A program made the position numbers and the translations under genes. Positions 18,516 to 27,941 of a DNA stretch of 38,926 nt are shown one piece after another. Under the pieces are notes generated by a model that saw nothing but the letters and a program-made list of their open reading frames with translations, was not told the DNA's origin and did no database searches. The stretch's first letter is position 1, and every line of letters begins with the position of its first letter. Origin of the DNA: Candidatus Kinetoplastidibacterium crithidiae (GTDB lineage Bacteria; Pseudomonadota; Gammaproteobacteria; Burkholderiales; Burkholderiaceae_B); NCBI GenBank assembly GCA_019278155.1, contig JADMLC010000001.1, positions 69,162 through 108,087 on the forward strand, in the 5' to 3' direction.

Positions 18516-20585
18516 TTAGCTTACTTTCATGCCAGGGAAGGCTCCGTTGTGTGGTTCTATTAGATAAATCTTTGTATTATCCGACTCTTCTTTATTGCTT
18601 GCCGCTAGAATCATTCCTTCTGAAATTCCAAATCTCATTTTCCTTGGTTTCAGATTGGCGACGAAAACAGTTAGTTTTCCAATGAGTTCTTCAGGAGTAT
18701 ATGATGATTTTATTCCTGAAAAAACATTTTTATTAGGTTTATTTTCGCCTATATCTAGGGTCAACTGTAGTAGTTTTTTAGAATCTTTTACTTCTTCGCA
18801 TTTAATAATTTTTGCTACTCTTAGATCTATTTTCATAAAATCTTCTATGTTAATAGAATAGTTTTCTTGTTCATGATCCATATTGTTAATTATAGGTTGA
18901 TTGTTTTCAAATAATTTTATAAGTTGTTCTTTTTCTACTCGGTGCATAAGATGATCAAATTTGTTTATAGTTAATGGTAACTCTTGGATGTCTGCCCAAT
19001 CAAAATCTTTTTTCATGCCAAATAGTTCTCTAGATATTTTTTTCGATGTTTTAGGCAATATAGGGCTTAACATTATTGATAGGGCTTTGAATCTAGCTAA
19101 TGTGCAAGAGCAAATAAATTGTAATTTTTTGTAATAATTACAATTGTAAGCTTCTATTTTCTTTGAGATTTCCCAAGGTTTTTCATTATCAAAACATTTA
19201 TTTGTGTAATCAGCATAAGACATTATTTCTTTAACAGCCCTACTATATTCACGATCCTCTAGGTTTTTTCTAACTGTTTCTGCGCGTAAATATAATTCTT
19301 GTGATATTTCTTTTTCTTTTTCGTAATAGTTAAGTTTACCATCAAGGTGTTTTGTAATTAACTGGCATGCACGGCTTGCTATATTAATATACTTACCTAT
19401 CAAATCGCTATTTATTTTTCTTATAAAGTCATCGATAGTAAAGTCTATATCTTCTATTTTAGAGTTTAATTTTGATGATAGATAATATCTTAGCCATTCT
19501 GGATCTAAACCTAATTCCAAATATAATAATGGTGAAATTCCTGTGCCACGACTCTTAGACATTTTTTCACCATTTATAGTAATAAAACCGTGGACATTGA
19601 TTTCATCAGGTGTTTTTCTTCCAGAAAATTTTAGCATAGCTGGCCAGAAAAGAGTGTGAAAATATATTATGTCTTTACCAATAAAATGAATTTGTTCTAC
19701 ATTATTATTAGGGTCTAAAATTTCATCAAAATCAATATTGCTAATTTTGCAATATGCTTTCATAGAAGCTAAATAGCCGATAGGTGCATCTAACCAAACA
19801 TAAAAATATTTTTTTGGGAAATCAGGTATTTCTATTCCAAAATAAGGGGCATCTCTGGAAATATCCCAATCGTTTAAATTAGCATTAGAAGGATCTGATC
19901 CTAACCACTCTTGTATTTTAGAGAGAACTTGATTCTGTAGCTTTTTCTTTCCTAGTTTATTTTTGCTTGTAGTCCAATCTATTAAAAAATCGATACATTC
20001 TTTATTAGATAATTTAAAAAATAAATGTTCGGATGATTTGAATACTGGAGTTGCTTTGGTAAGAGAAGAATAAGGATTTATTAGATCTGTTGGTTTATAT
20101 GTTGACCCACAAGATTCACAAGAATCACCATACTGATCTTTAGAGTGACACTTAGGACATTCTCCTTTTATATATCTATCAGCAAGAAACATGTTTTTTA
20201 CTGGGTCATAGAATTGATTTACACTTCGTAATTCAATCAAATTATTTTCTTTAAGACGATTGTATATTTCTATAGCTAGTTCTTTATTTTCTTCTGAATC
20301 TGTTGAGTGCCAATAATCAAAATCTATACAAAATCCATTCAGGTATAATGGTCTTTCCATTGAATAACGGTTTGTGAGTTCTCTTGGAGATATGCCTTCT
20401 GCTTCCGCTTTTAGCATAATGGGTGCTCCATGAGCATCATCTGCTCCGATAAAATATACCTTGTGACCAGACATTCTCATGGATCTTACCCATATATCAG
20501 CTTGTATATATTCCATGATATGTCCAAGATGCAAAGAGCCGTTAGCATAAGGTAAAGCAGTGGTAACAAAGAGAGTGCGTTGCAT
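18516..20585 (-). CDS. metG: Methionyl-tRNA synthetase
   Basis: MetG charges tRNA-Met with methionine. The 689-residue product has the class I HIGH signature as HLGH (19-22), the zinc knuckle with Cys143, Cys146, Cys156 and Cys159, and KMSKS at 341-345. After the anticodon-binding domain, a C-terminal tRNA-binding (EMAP-II-like) dimerization domain is retained from about residue 585 ([14 protein letters not shown]) to GAFPGMKVS. Total length matches the long E. coli type. The start [16 protein letters not shown] is canonical. It is divergent from mrp across 184 bases that contain a short hairpin (TCATAC at 20635-20640, GTATGA at 20646-20651) and no confident promoter. Confidence 0.98.
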   Translation of the reverse strand: MQRTLFVTTALPYANGSLHLGHIMEYIQADIWVRSMRMSGHKVYFIGADDAHGAPIMLKAEAEGISPRELTNRYSMERPLYLNGFCIDFDYWHSTDSEENKELAIEIYNRLKENNLIELRSVNQFYDPVKNMFLADRYIKGECPKCHSKDQYGDSCESCGSTYKPTDLINPYSSLTKATPVFKSSEHLFFKLSNKECIDFLIDWTTSKNKLGKKKLQNQVLSKIQEWLGSDPSNANLNDWDISRDAPYFGIEIPDFPKKYFYVWLDAPIGYLASMKAYCKISNIDFDEILDPNNNVEQIHFIGKDIIYFHTLFWPAMLKFSGRKTPDEINVHGFITINGEKMSKSRGTGISPLLYLELGLDPEWLRYYLSSKLNSKIEDIDFTIDDFIRKINSDLIGKYINIASRACQLITKHLDGKLNYYEKEKEISQELYLRAETVRKNLEDREYSRAVKEIMSYADYTNKCFDNEKPWEISKKIEAYNCNYYKKLQFICSCTLARFKALSIMLSPILPKTSKKISRELFGMKKDFDWADIQELPLTINKFDHLMHRVEKEQLIKLFENNQPIINNMDHEQENYSINIEDFMKIDLRVAKIIKCEEVKDSKKLLQLTLDIGENKPNKNVFSGIKSSYTPEELIGKLTVFVANLKPRKMRFGISEGMILAASNKEESDNTKIYLIEPHNGAFPGMKVS

Positions 20586-20769
20586 ATATTTATTATAAAT
20601 TTGATGTGTTTCTTGTATTGCCTACGAATAGCATTCATACTTAATGTATGATGGATGATAATATATTTTATATTAGATCCTTTATATTGTTAAATATTTG
20701 TTTGTTTAATCATAGGTACTTATTCTTATTATAATGATTATTTTTCCTGAAATTGTGAGTTTATTTTAA

Positions 20770-21849
20770 ATGAGTGTAACTACAGAACAAATTAGAACCA
20801 TTTTACATACTGTAAAAGATCATAACGGTATGGATATATTAAACAAATACTCTAAGGTTCTTATAGATGTAAAGGAGGAATTGGTAATAATAAATTTAGA
20901 GTTAAATTATCCAGTTAATGAGACTATAAATTTATTAATAAAAGAAAAGATTATTCATGCTCTTAGTAGTATAGGTATTTTAAATTTATCTATTAATATT
21001 ACATGTCATGTTATGACACATGCAACTAGTAATTTACTAAAATCATATACAAATGTTAAGAATATTATTGCTGTTGTTTCCGGGAAAGGAGGCGTTGGAA
21101 AGAGTACTATTTCTGCTAATATTGCTTATTCATTATGCTTATTGGGAGCTAGAGTAGGTATAATTGATGCTGATATTTATGGTCCTAGTCTTCCTATAAT
21201 TTTGGGGGTTAATGATAAACCTGAAATTATTGATCATGATAAAATGGTTCCAATTATCAAACATGGTATCCAAGTAAATTCATTAGGATTTTTATTAGAT
21301 TATGATTCACCGGCTATACTGCGTGGGCCGATGATTACAAAAATATTTGAACAGTTAGTTAGTAAAACCAAATGGTGTGACTTGGATTATCTGATCGTAG
21401 ATATGCCTCCAGGAACTGGTGATATTGCACTTAGTTTGGCAAAAAACATTCCTATTGTAGGAGCGGTTATAGTTACAACACCACAAGATGTATCATTGAT
21501 GGATGTCAGACGTTGTATAAAAATGTATAAAAAAGTTGGAACTAGAATACTTGGAATTATAGAAAATATGTCTTCTTATATGTGTCCTCATTGTATGAAT
21601 GTTAGTCATCTTTTTGGCATTGGTGGGGGCAAACGTATAGCTACGCAGTATAATATACCATTATTAGGAGAGTTGCCGTTCGATAATTATATTCGTAGTC
21701 AGTCTGATATTGGAGAATTTTTAATATTTAATAATTCATTAACTGATATTGCTGATAAATATTTAGATGTATCTATTAATTTATCAAAGCATATAGCTAT
21801 TTTGCCAAAGAACGATAGGAATGTTTTCCCACCTATAGTATCGAGATAA
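20770..21849 (+). CDS. mrp: Iron-sulfur cluster carrier protein Mrp/ApbC
   Basis: This P-loop ATPase of the Mrp/NBP35 family transfers Fe-S clusters to target proteins. The 359-residue product has an N-terminal MIP18 (DUF59)-like domain (about 1-85). A deviant Walker A GKGGVGKS follows at 105-112, with IDADIYGPS, DMPPGTGD and the cluster-binding CPHC motif at 272-275. It is transcribed towards tamA, with 15 bases between the stop and the tamA ATG. Together with GrxD it forms part of the Fe-S delivery set that IlvD needs. Confidence 0.95.
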   Translation: MSVTTEQIRTILHTVKDHNGMDILNKYSKVLIDVKEELVIINLELNYPVNETINLLIKEKIIHALSSIGILNLSINITCHVMTHATSNLLKSYTNVKNIIAVVSGKGGVGKSTISANIAYSLCLLGARVGIIDADIYGPSLPIILGVNDKPEIIDHDKMVPIIKHGIQVNSLGFLLDYDSPAILRGPMITKIFEQLVSKTKWCDLDYLIVDMPPGTGDIALSLAKNIPIVGAVIVTTPQDVSLMDVRRCIKMYKKVGTRILGIIENMSSYMCPHCMNVSHLFGIGGGKRIATQYNIPLLGELPFDNYIRSQSDIGEFLIFNNSLTDIADKYLDVSINLSKHIAILPKNDRNVFPPIVSR

Positions 21850-21864
21850 TTGTAAAAATATAAA

Positions 21865-23763
21865 ATGAATCGTTTTGTAACCCATGTATTTATAATTCTG
21901 CAATTTTTAATAACGTCTTTTTCATATGCGTTTTGTCACACTGAAATTTTAATTGAATCTGAAGATTTGCCTAGAGAAGTTATAGATTCAACTTTGAACT
22001 CTGTGCGTTCTATTGCTCGGTTAATTGAGGATCAAGATGGAGGAGAAATTAATAGACTACGACGTAGAGCTTATGATTCTGTTATGACATCTTTGGCAGT
22101 TGAGGGTTATTTTTGCCCAATAGTAAATTTTGACGTTAGTAATGAAGGTTGTGATGAAAAATGGAAGATTAGCATTATTTCTGGCAAACGAGCTATAGTT
22201 TCAAAAGTAAATCTAAGATTTACAGGTCGTATCAGTTACAGTGATTATGAAGGCCGCATAGAGGAATTGAGAAATAGTTGGTTTCTTCCAGTTGGTAAGG
22301 TTTTTACAAACAATGACTGGGCTAGCGCTAAAAAAAAATTGTTATATTCTATAACATCTAGAGATTTTTTATTAGCTAGAATAACTAATTCTGAAGCCAA
22401 AATAGATACGGCAGCAGCAGAAGTGGAATTGTCATTAGTAATAGATAGTGGCCCACTTGTTTTAACTGGCGAAGTTCATACACATGGTTTTGTTAATATT
22501 CCATCTAGTTTAGTTTATAGGTATACGAATTATAAACAGAACAAGCCTTTTAATCAGGACTTATTAGATGATTGGCAACAGTATCTGCAGTCAACAAAAT
22601 TTTTTAGTGGTGCCTTTATAACTATCGATTCAATGCATGACAATCTTTTTAAGAAAAATATTTTTATTAATAATCATGAAGATAAATATGGGTTATTTAA
22701 TTTTGATAATAACTTAACGATAAATTCAAGTCAGCTTAATTTATCTAATTCTGATAATAAAGAAGAGGTTACTTTACCAGTTCATGTAATAGTTATTGAA
22801 TCTCCATTAAAACAGATGGTGTCTTCTATTGGTATTGATGATGGTGCAGCAGGATTGAGGTTTGAAAGTGTTTATAAGCAAAATATGGTTGGTAAATTTC
22901 CACTTACTTTATCTTCTGGAGTTGGAGTCGATAGATTACACAAAAGATTGTTTGTTGACATAAATTTATTGCCGGGAGCTAACGGGAAAAGGGATTCTTT
23001 TGGAGTTTTGCTAGATACTTCTGATGCTCATGGTCTAAAAGTAACGCGTTCTGCTTTTGGATTTACAAGGTCAAATAATGGGTATAATAGTATTTATCAA
23101 GATAAAAATAGCATAAGTTATGAAACCAGTTACCAATCTTTATTGGCATATGACTATATCGACATAAAGCATGATCGTAGTTTTTCTTTGCCGACAGTTA
23201 CTAATACTTTTTCTGTTTCTCGTTTTCATGTAGACAGTAAATATAACCCTAAACAAGGTAATATCTCAGCTATGAGTATGGCTATAGGTTTATCTTTAAA
23301 CAAAATTAGTCCATATGCACGTATAAAATTTAGGTCTCAATCTTGGTGGCCTGTTTTTAATAATGGTGTTGCTACTTTGAGGGCAGAATTTGGTAAGATT
23401 TGGCCATCTAATAACCAAATATTAATCCCAGACGATTTTGGTTTTCGTATAGGTGGTGCTAGATCTATTAGGGGCTATGCTTATCAAAGCATAGGCTCTC
23501 AGAGAGGATTTGCAGTTGTTGGCGCTAGTATGATGTCTGTTGTAAGTGCTGAATATAATCATTATTTTAATGAAAGATTTGGATGTAGTTATTTTATTGA
23601 TTTAGGTGATGCTTTTAATTTTGTTAATCAGATGAGGTTATCTCTAGGCTATGGTATTGGATTGAGAGTTCGTACTCCAGCTGGTCCACTATCGCTAGAT
23701 TTAGCTTATAGTTATAGATTTCATAATCTGAAATTACATTTTTCGTTAGGAATTGTGTTTTGA
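21865..23763 (+). CDS. tamA: TamA-like outer-membrane translocation/assembly protein (Omp85 family)
   Basis: The 632-residue protein begins with a hydrophobic signal peptide (about residues 1-25, FVTHVFIILQFLITSFSYA). It continues with POTRA-like repeats to about residue 250 and a C-terminal 16-strand-type beta-barrel domain. Barrel features include FGFRIGGARSIRGYAYQSIG, matching the conserved RGY segment of Omp85 proteins. The last residue is phenylalanine (HFSLGIVF), the outer-membrane signal recognised by BAM. The next gene encodes TamB, its inner-membrane partner, with a four-base overlap. TamA-TamB is implicated in outer-membrane protein and phospholipid transport. Residues around 240-310 are low-complexity and Asn/Asp-rich, unlike typical relatives. 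Confidence 0.92.
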   Translation: MNRFVTHVFIILQFLITSFSYAFCHTEILIESEDLPREVIDSTLNSVRSIARLIEDQDGGEINRLRRRAYDSVMTSLAVEGYFCPIVNFDVSNEGCDEKWKISIISGKRAIVSKVNLRFTGRISYSDYEGRIEELRNSWFLPVGKVFTNNDWASAKKKLLYSITSRDFLLARITNSEAKIDTAAAEVELSLVIDSGPLVLTGEVHTHGFVNIPSSLVYRYTNYKQNKPFNQDLLDDWQQYLQSTKFFSGAFITIDSMHDNLFKKNIFINNHEDKYGLFNFDNNLTINSSQLNLSNSDNKEEVTLPVHVIVIESPLKQMVSSIGIDDGAAGLRFESVYKQNMVGKFPLTLSSGVGVDRLHKRLFVDINLLPGANGKRDSFGVLLDTSDAHGLKVTRSAFGFTRSNNGYNSIYQDKNSISYETSYQSLLAYDYIDIKHDRSFSLPTVTNTFSVSRFHVDSKYNPKQGNISAMSMAIGLSLNKISPYARIKFRSQSWWPVFNNGVATLRAEFGKIWPSNNQILIPDDFGFRIGGARSIRGYAYQSIGSQRGFAVVGASMMSVVSAEYNHYFNERFGCSYFIDLGDAFNFVNQMRLSLGYGIGLRVRTPAGPLSLDLAYSYRFHNLKLHFSLGIVF

Positions 23764-26700
23764 GTTTTTTTTGCCAAAAAATCCGTAATTTTTTTAGTTG
23801 GATGCTACCAATATTCTCCATTTTTGTAGCTGTTATATGTGGTATGGTTTTTTGGGTTGTTTGCTCTAACAGCGGTAGCAAAATGTTAGTTGGTGTTATT
23901 GCTAATCATTTTGGAGGTAGAGTATCTATTGTTAACGGTACGGTTATTAATGGTTTGAATTTAAAAAACCTACATTTAACTGTTTCAAACTCAGAAATAG
24001 AAATAGCAGATTTGAATATTAATGTACAACTAGAGTCTTTATTCAAAGGAGTTTTTAAGGTTACTGATTTATCAATTTCTTCGTTATGCATAGAAGTATT
24101 GGAGGATAGAAGAAATACAAATAAATATAAAAAAAATAAGTTGACATCAGATAACAAGCTTTTTTTTCTTATAGAGGCAGATAATATTAGTATAGAAGAT
24201 ATCCTATTGAAGCATAGTAATCAATATATTGGTAATATGAAATTAAGCAAACTACTTGCTAATCTTAAGGTTGATAAAAAAAAATCATTGTTTTTTATAA
24301 ATAACTTGGAAATTAAGAATAATAGATTTGATAGCAATTTAAGTGGATATTTAACATTTGAAAACCATAAGTCTACTATATTTAATTCAGAATTTAGATT
24401 TGAGAATAAAATTAATAGTCTTATAAATATGGAGGATTGTTCATATGGTTTTTTGAATCCTTCTTTATTTGATTCTTCAGTACAAGTAACAGCCAGTGGT
24501 TCTTTGGATCAAATTATTATTGCTATAAATGCTGAAAACAGTGAGATGGTAGCCAATAGTGGAATTATTTTACAGAAAAGATCAGGTTTTGAAATTAAGA
24601 AAATTAGTGTTGATGTATATCAATTTAAAAATGCTGGTTCTATTTCCTTGGTAGCAAATAATATAAACAATCAAATAGAGGCTAATCTTTCTCTATCCAG
24701 TCTAGATAGTAGTCCTTTTTTTATAGGTAGTATTCCTAGATCTATAATTGGACTTAACTCAGAGTTAAGAATAGATTTTAATCGTAACGAAACAATTGAT
24801 GTTAGCGTTGATTTTATAATTGATGAGAAAAGTAAGTGGGGTGATAGCCCTATGAAGGGTTATTTGGAAATTGGATTTAAAGTTTTTAATAATGTTAATT
24901 ACCTTAATGTTTTAGATATCTTAGAAAAATATAGTCTTATCAATAGATTGAAAGGTTCTATAAGTATCGGATCTAATAATGTAGAGATTAATAGTTATAC
25001 CAAAATTAGTGAAAATATTTTGAGTGTTAGAGCTTTAATGCCTGACATTAAGAAAATTTGGAACAAATTTAGTGGCTCTATTGATATGATAATTAATTTG
25101 TCAGGTGATTTATCGAGTTATCATGGGGAATTTCAAGCTTATTTTGATAAAGTAAGATTCAGTGATTTTTATAAATGGAAAGATTTAAAGATACAAACTG
25201 ATTTTAAAGGTACTCGTAATAAGGATAAGAGCATAGCCTGGGATCTAGATATTTCAAGATTAAATGTTAAGTTAGATAATGTTAAGCTAACTCTTGTAGA
25301 TTTATTAGTTTTTAAGTTGCTTATTGAAGATTATTCAGAATGGAATTGGTCTATCGATCAATTCAAGATGATTTTTGAATCTGTTGATAATGGCAAGGTT
25401 TTTTTTAATATTAAAAGTTGTAGAGGTACGAAAAATGATTGGGAAACAACTGGGAAATTTAAAAACTCAGTGTTTGATAGCTCTGTATTTGTAGATTTTG
25501 CAAAAATACTTGGTATAAATCTTAATTTGCCTAAAATTGAAAGAGATATGCCTGATAATTCAAAAAAAATGTTCATGTATGGTGGCTGGAATATTCAATA
25601 TGGACAGAATTTATCTGGTGATGTTTCCTTAAGAATTTATGAAAATGATTATAAAGAAAAATCAGACCAATTGTTCTTGTTGGATATAAATCTAGAACAT
25701 ATCAAAAATGTAACTAATAGGTTCGATATGTTGTTAAAAATACAAGATCCAAAAATTGGAATATGTGATGCTGCATGTTCTATGCTTTTTAATATTGACT
25801 CTAGAGGTTTTTCAATTTTAGATAAAGAAAAGATTTTTGTAGAATTAAATGCTGACATATTAGATTTATCTATATTGAATTATTTTTTGAAAGATAATAT
25901 AGAAATTGGTGGTGCAGTAAAAAGTAATATAGAAATAAATGGTTTTGTTGATAAGGAACTAGTTGCTAGTGGTTCTATTAATGGTGATAAGTTAAAATTG
26001 ATTAGGGTAGATGATGGAATAAGGTTATTAGATGGAACTTTAGATGCTAACTTATCAAATAGTCAACTTATCATAAAACATCTTTTTTTTCCTGCCAATT
26101 ATAGAGTAATGCCACAAGATATTCGTTTGCGCGATCATTTAACTCTGATAAATAAAAATATCCCAGAAGGTTGTATATCAGCTAGTGGTAATATAGACTT
26201 TTTTCATAATTATAGTAGAGTGGAATTTGATGTGCGGCAATTCCCTATTTTACAGCGTTCAGATTGTTATGCTGTTATTTCAGGTAGATTGTTTACAGAT
26301 TTATTTTGTAAAAAAATATATGTTGGAGGCAAGTTATTAATTGATACAGGATTAGTATGTTTAGACTCGTTTAGAACATATTCCTCTTTAGAGGATGACG
26401 TGAAATTAGATTCATTTGTTCTTAAACCCTATAAAGAAAATTCTAGATATATAGAAGTAAAATCTGATCTCGTGCTTGATTTAGGAGAAAGATTTTATTT
26501 GACAGGATTGGGGTTTGATACAGGTTTATTAGGCTCACTTAGATTATCTCTTAAAAATGATGGTCGTTTTTCTTGTTTGGGTACAGTTACAGCTTCTGAA
26601 AATGGAGTAATAGAGGTTTATGGGCAGCAACTAAGTTTTAATAGAGGAAATATTACCTTTCAAGGAAGGGTAGATAATCCGTTAATTGATGTTGAGGCTA

Positions 26701-27215
26701 TTAGATTAGGTAAACAAGTGGAGCCTGGTGTGAAAATATCAGGTACATTACAACATCCAATTATAGATTTAATATCTTACCCTAATGTTAGTGATGTTGA
26801 GAAAATCTCATGGTTATTGCTTGGAAGAGGTCCAGATGAACAAACTATGGATATTAGTTTTTTGCTTTCGGTGGGGGCTGCTTTTTTAAGCGGCGGACAA
26901 CCTTTTTATAGACAGTTTGGATTGAGTAATTTTGATATTCGCAGTGGTTCAATTGGTAAATCTGGCAGCATTCTGCCAGATCATATAGTAGCCGGTGGTA
27001 TTAATAAAGATATTTATAATGATTTTTCAACACAGTTTGTTGTTTTAAGCAAACAATTTGCCAATGGTATAAATTTAAGTTTAGAACAGTCTCTAGTTGC
27101 TAGTGAAACAGTTGCTAGGATTAGTTATAGGCTTTCTCGTCGTTGGTCTTTTGATATGAAAGGCGGTTCTGTAAATGGAGTTGCTTTTATTTACAGAACT
27201 TTTTTTGATGACTAG
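23760..27215 (+). CDS. tamB: TamB-like translocation and assembly module protein
   Basis: The 1151-residue protein has an N-terminal membrane anchor (about 13-36) followed by a long beta-rich periplasmic body. It ends in the conserved TamB/DUF490 domain (about 850-1151), with segments SFNRGNITFQGRVDNPLIDV and GPDEQTMDISFLL. TamB-type proteins bridge the envelope and pair with TamA. Translation starts at TTG (23760), overlapping the tamA TGA, so coupling is likely. The middle region is strongly lysine-, asparagine- and isoleucine-rich, consistent with AT drift. The ending FIYRTFFDD is typical. The protein is slightly shorter than many free-living homologues. Confidence 0.93.
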   Translation: MSFFCQKIRNFFSWMLPIFSIFVAVICGMVFWVVCSNSGSKMLVGVIANHFGGRVSIVNGTVINGLNLKNLHLTVSNSEIEIADLNINVQLESLFKGVFKVTDLSISSLCIEVLEDRRNTNKYKKNKLTSDNKLFFLIEADNISIEDILLKHSNQYIGNMKLSKLLANLKVDKKKSLFFINNLEIKNNRFDSNLSGYLTFENHKSTIFNSEFRFENKINSLINMEDCSYGFLNPSLFDSSVQVTASGSLDQIIIAINAENSEMVANSGIILQKRSGFEIKKISVDVYQFKNAGSISLVANNINNQIEANLSLSSLDSSPFFIGSIPRSIIGLNSELRIDFNRNETIDVSVDFIIDEKSKWGDSPMKGYLEIGFKVFNNVNYLNVLDILEKYSLINRLKGSISIGSNNVEINSYTKISENILSVRALMPDIKKIWNKFSGSIDMIINLSGDLSSYHGEFQAYFDKVRFSDFYKWKDLKIQTDFKGTRNKDKSIAWDLDISRLNVKLDNVKLTLVDLLVFKLLIEDYSEWNWSIDQFKMIFESVDNGKVFFNIKSCRGTKNDWETTGKFKNSVFDSSVFVDFAKILGINLNLPKIERDMPDNSKKMFMYGGWNIQYGQNLSGDVSLRIYENDYKEKSDQLFLLDINLEHIKNVTNRFDMLLKIQDPKIGICDAACSMLFNIDSRGFSILDKEKIFVELNADILDLSILNYFLKDNIEIGGAVKSNIEINGFVDKELVASGSINGDKLKLIRVDDGIRLLDGTLDANLSNSQLIIKHLFFPANYRVMPQDIRLRDHLTLINKNIPEGCISASGNIDFFHNYSRVEFDVRQFPILQRSDCYAVISGRLFTDLFCKKIYVGGKLLIDTGLVCLDSFRTYSSLEDDVKLDSFVLKPYKENSRYIEVKSDLVLDLGERFYLTGLGFDTGLLGSLRLSLKNDGRFSCLGTVTASENGVIEVYGQQLSFNRGNITFQGRVDNPLIDVEAIRLGKQVEPGVKISGTLQHPIIDLISYPNVSDVEKISWLLLGRGPDEQTMDISFLLSVGAAFLSGGQPFYRQFGLSNFDIRSGSIGKSGSILPDHIVAGGINKDIYNDFSTQFVVLSKQFANGINLSLEQSLVASETVARISYRLSRRWSFDMKGGSVNGVAFIYRTFFDD

Positions 27216-27314
27216 TGTTCTTTTTGCTGTCGAATTAATAGGGTTAAGATATTTTGAATATTTTTTCTTATTTAGCTCAATAAGTTCACTAACGTATAAA
27301 TATTATTAATAATT

Positions 27315-27878
27315 ATGAGCATTAAGAGTGATCGTTGGATTCGTGCTGTTGGGAAGGAGGGAATGATTTGTCCATTCGAGCCTTATTTGGTAAGTGAAAA
27401 TCAAGGACGTCGTATTGTTAGTTATGGTACTAGTAGTTATGGATATGATGTTCGTTGTGCAAAAGAATTTAAAATTTTTACAAATATTAATCATGCTATA
27501 GTTGACCCTAATGCTTTTGATGAAAAATCTTTTGTAGATTTTTATGGTGATGTATGTATTATTCCTCCTAATTCATTTGCTCTAGCAAGGACCATAGAGT
27601 ATTTTCGTATTCCTCGTAACATACTTACTATATGTTTGGGTAAAAGCACCTATGCTCGTTGTGGAATTATTGTTAATGTGACTCCTTTAGAACCTGAGTG
27701 GGAAGGTCATGTAACACTAGAATTTTCTAATACAACTCCTTTGCCAGCGAAAATATATGCTGGTGAAGGTTGTGCCCAGATGTTATTTTTAGAAAGTTCT
27801 GAAACATGTGAAATATCATATGCTGATCGTAGAGGGAAATATCAAAAACAAACTGGTGTTACTTTACCTAGGTCTTAA
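27315..27878 (+). CDS. dcd: dCTP deaminase
   Basis: Dcd deaminates dCTP to dUTP, the main route to dUMP for thymidylate synthesis in most proteobacteria. The 187-residue product has the N-terminal IKSDRWIR and [10 protein letters not shown]. The active-site stretch [20 protein letters not shown] is followed by GHVTLEFSN with the catalytic glutamate at 136. Length is normal. It stands alone after tamB with 99 bases between. It links to ThyA and FolA encoded 3 kb further on, the next steps towards dTTP. Confidence 0.97.
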   Translation: MSIKSDRWIRAVGKEGMICPFEPYLVSENQGRRIVSYGTSSYGYDVRCAKEFKIFTNINHAIVDPNAFDEKSFVDFYGDVCIIPPNSFALARTIEYFRIPRNILTICLGKSTYARCGIIVNVTPLEPEWEGHVTLEFSNTTPLPAKIYAGEGCAQMLFLESSETCEISYADRRGKYQKQTGVTLPRS

Positions 27879-27941
27879 TTTTTTGTTGTTTTAATTTTTT
27901 GTGATTTGATTCATTAGTTAAATTGTTTAGGATATATGCAA

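Noticed and set aside
23624..23881. 85-residue minus-strand frame across the tamA-tamB junction
   Set aside because: The junction is explained by the four-base tamA/tamB overlap and both proteins are continuous; nothing supports an antisense gene.
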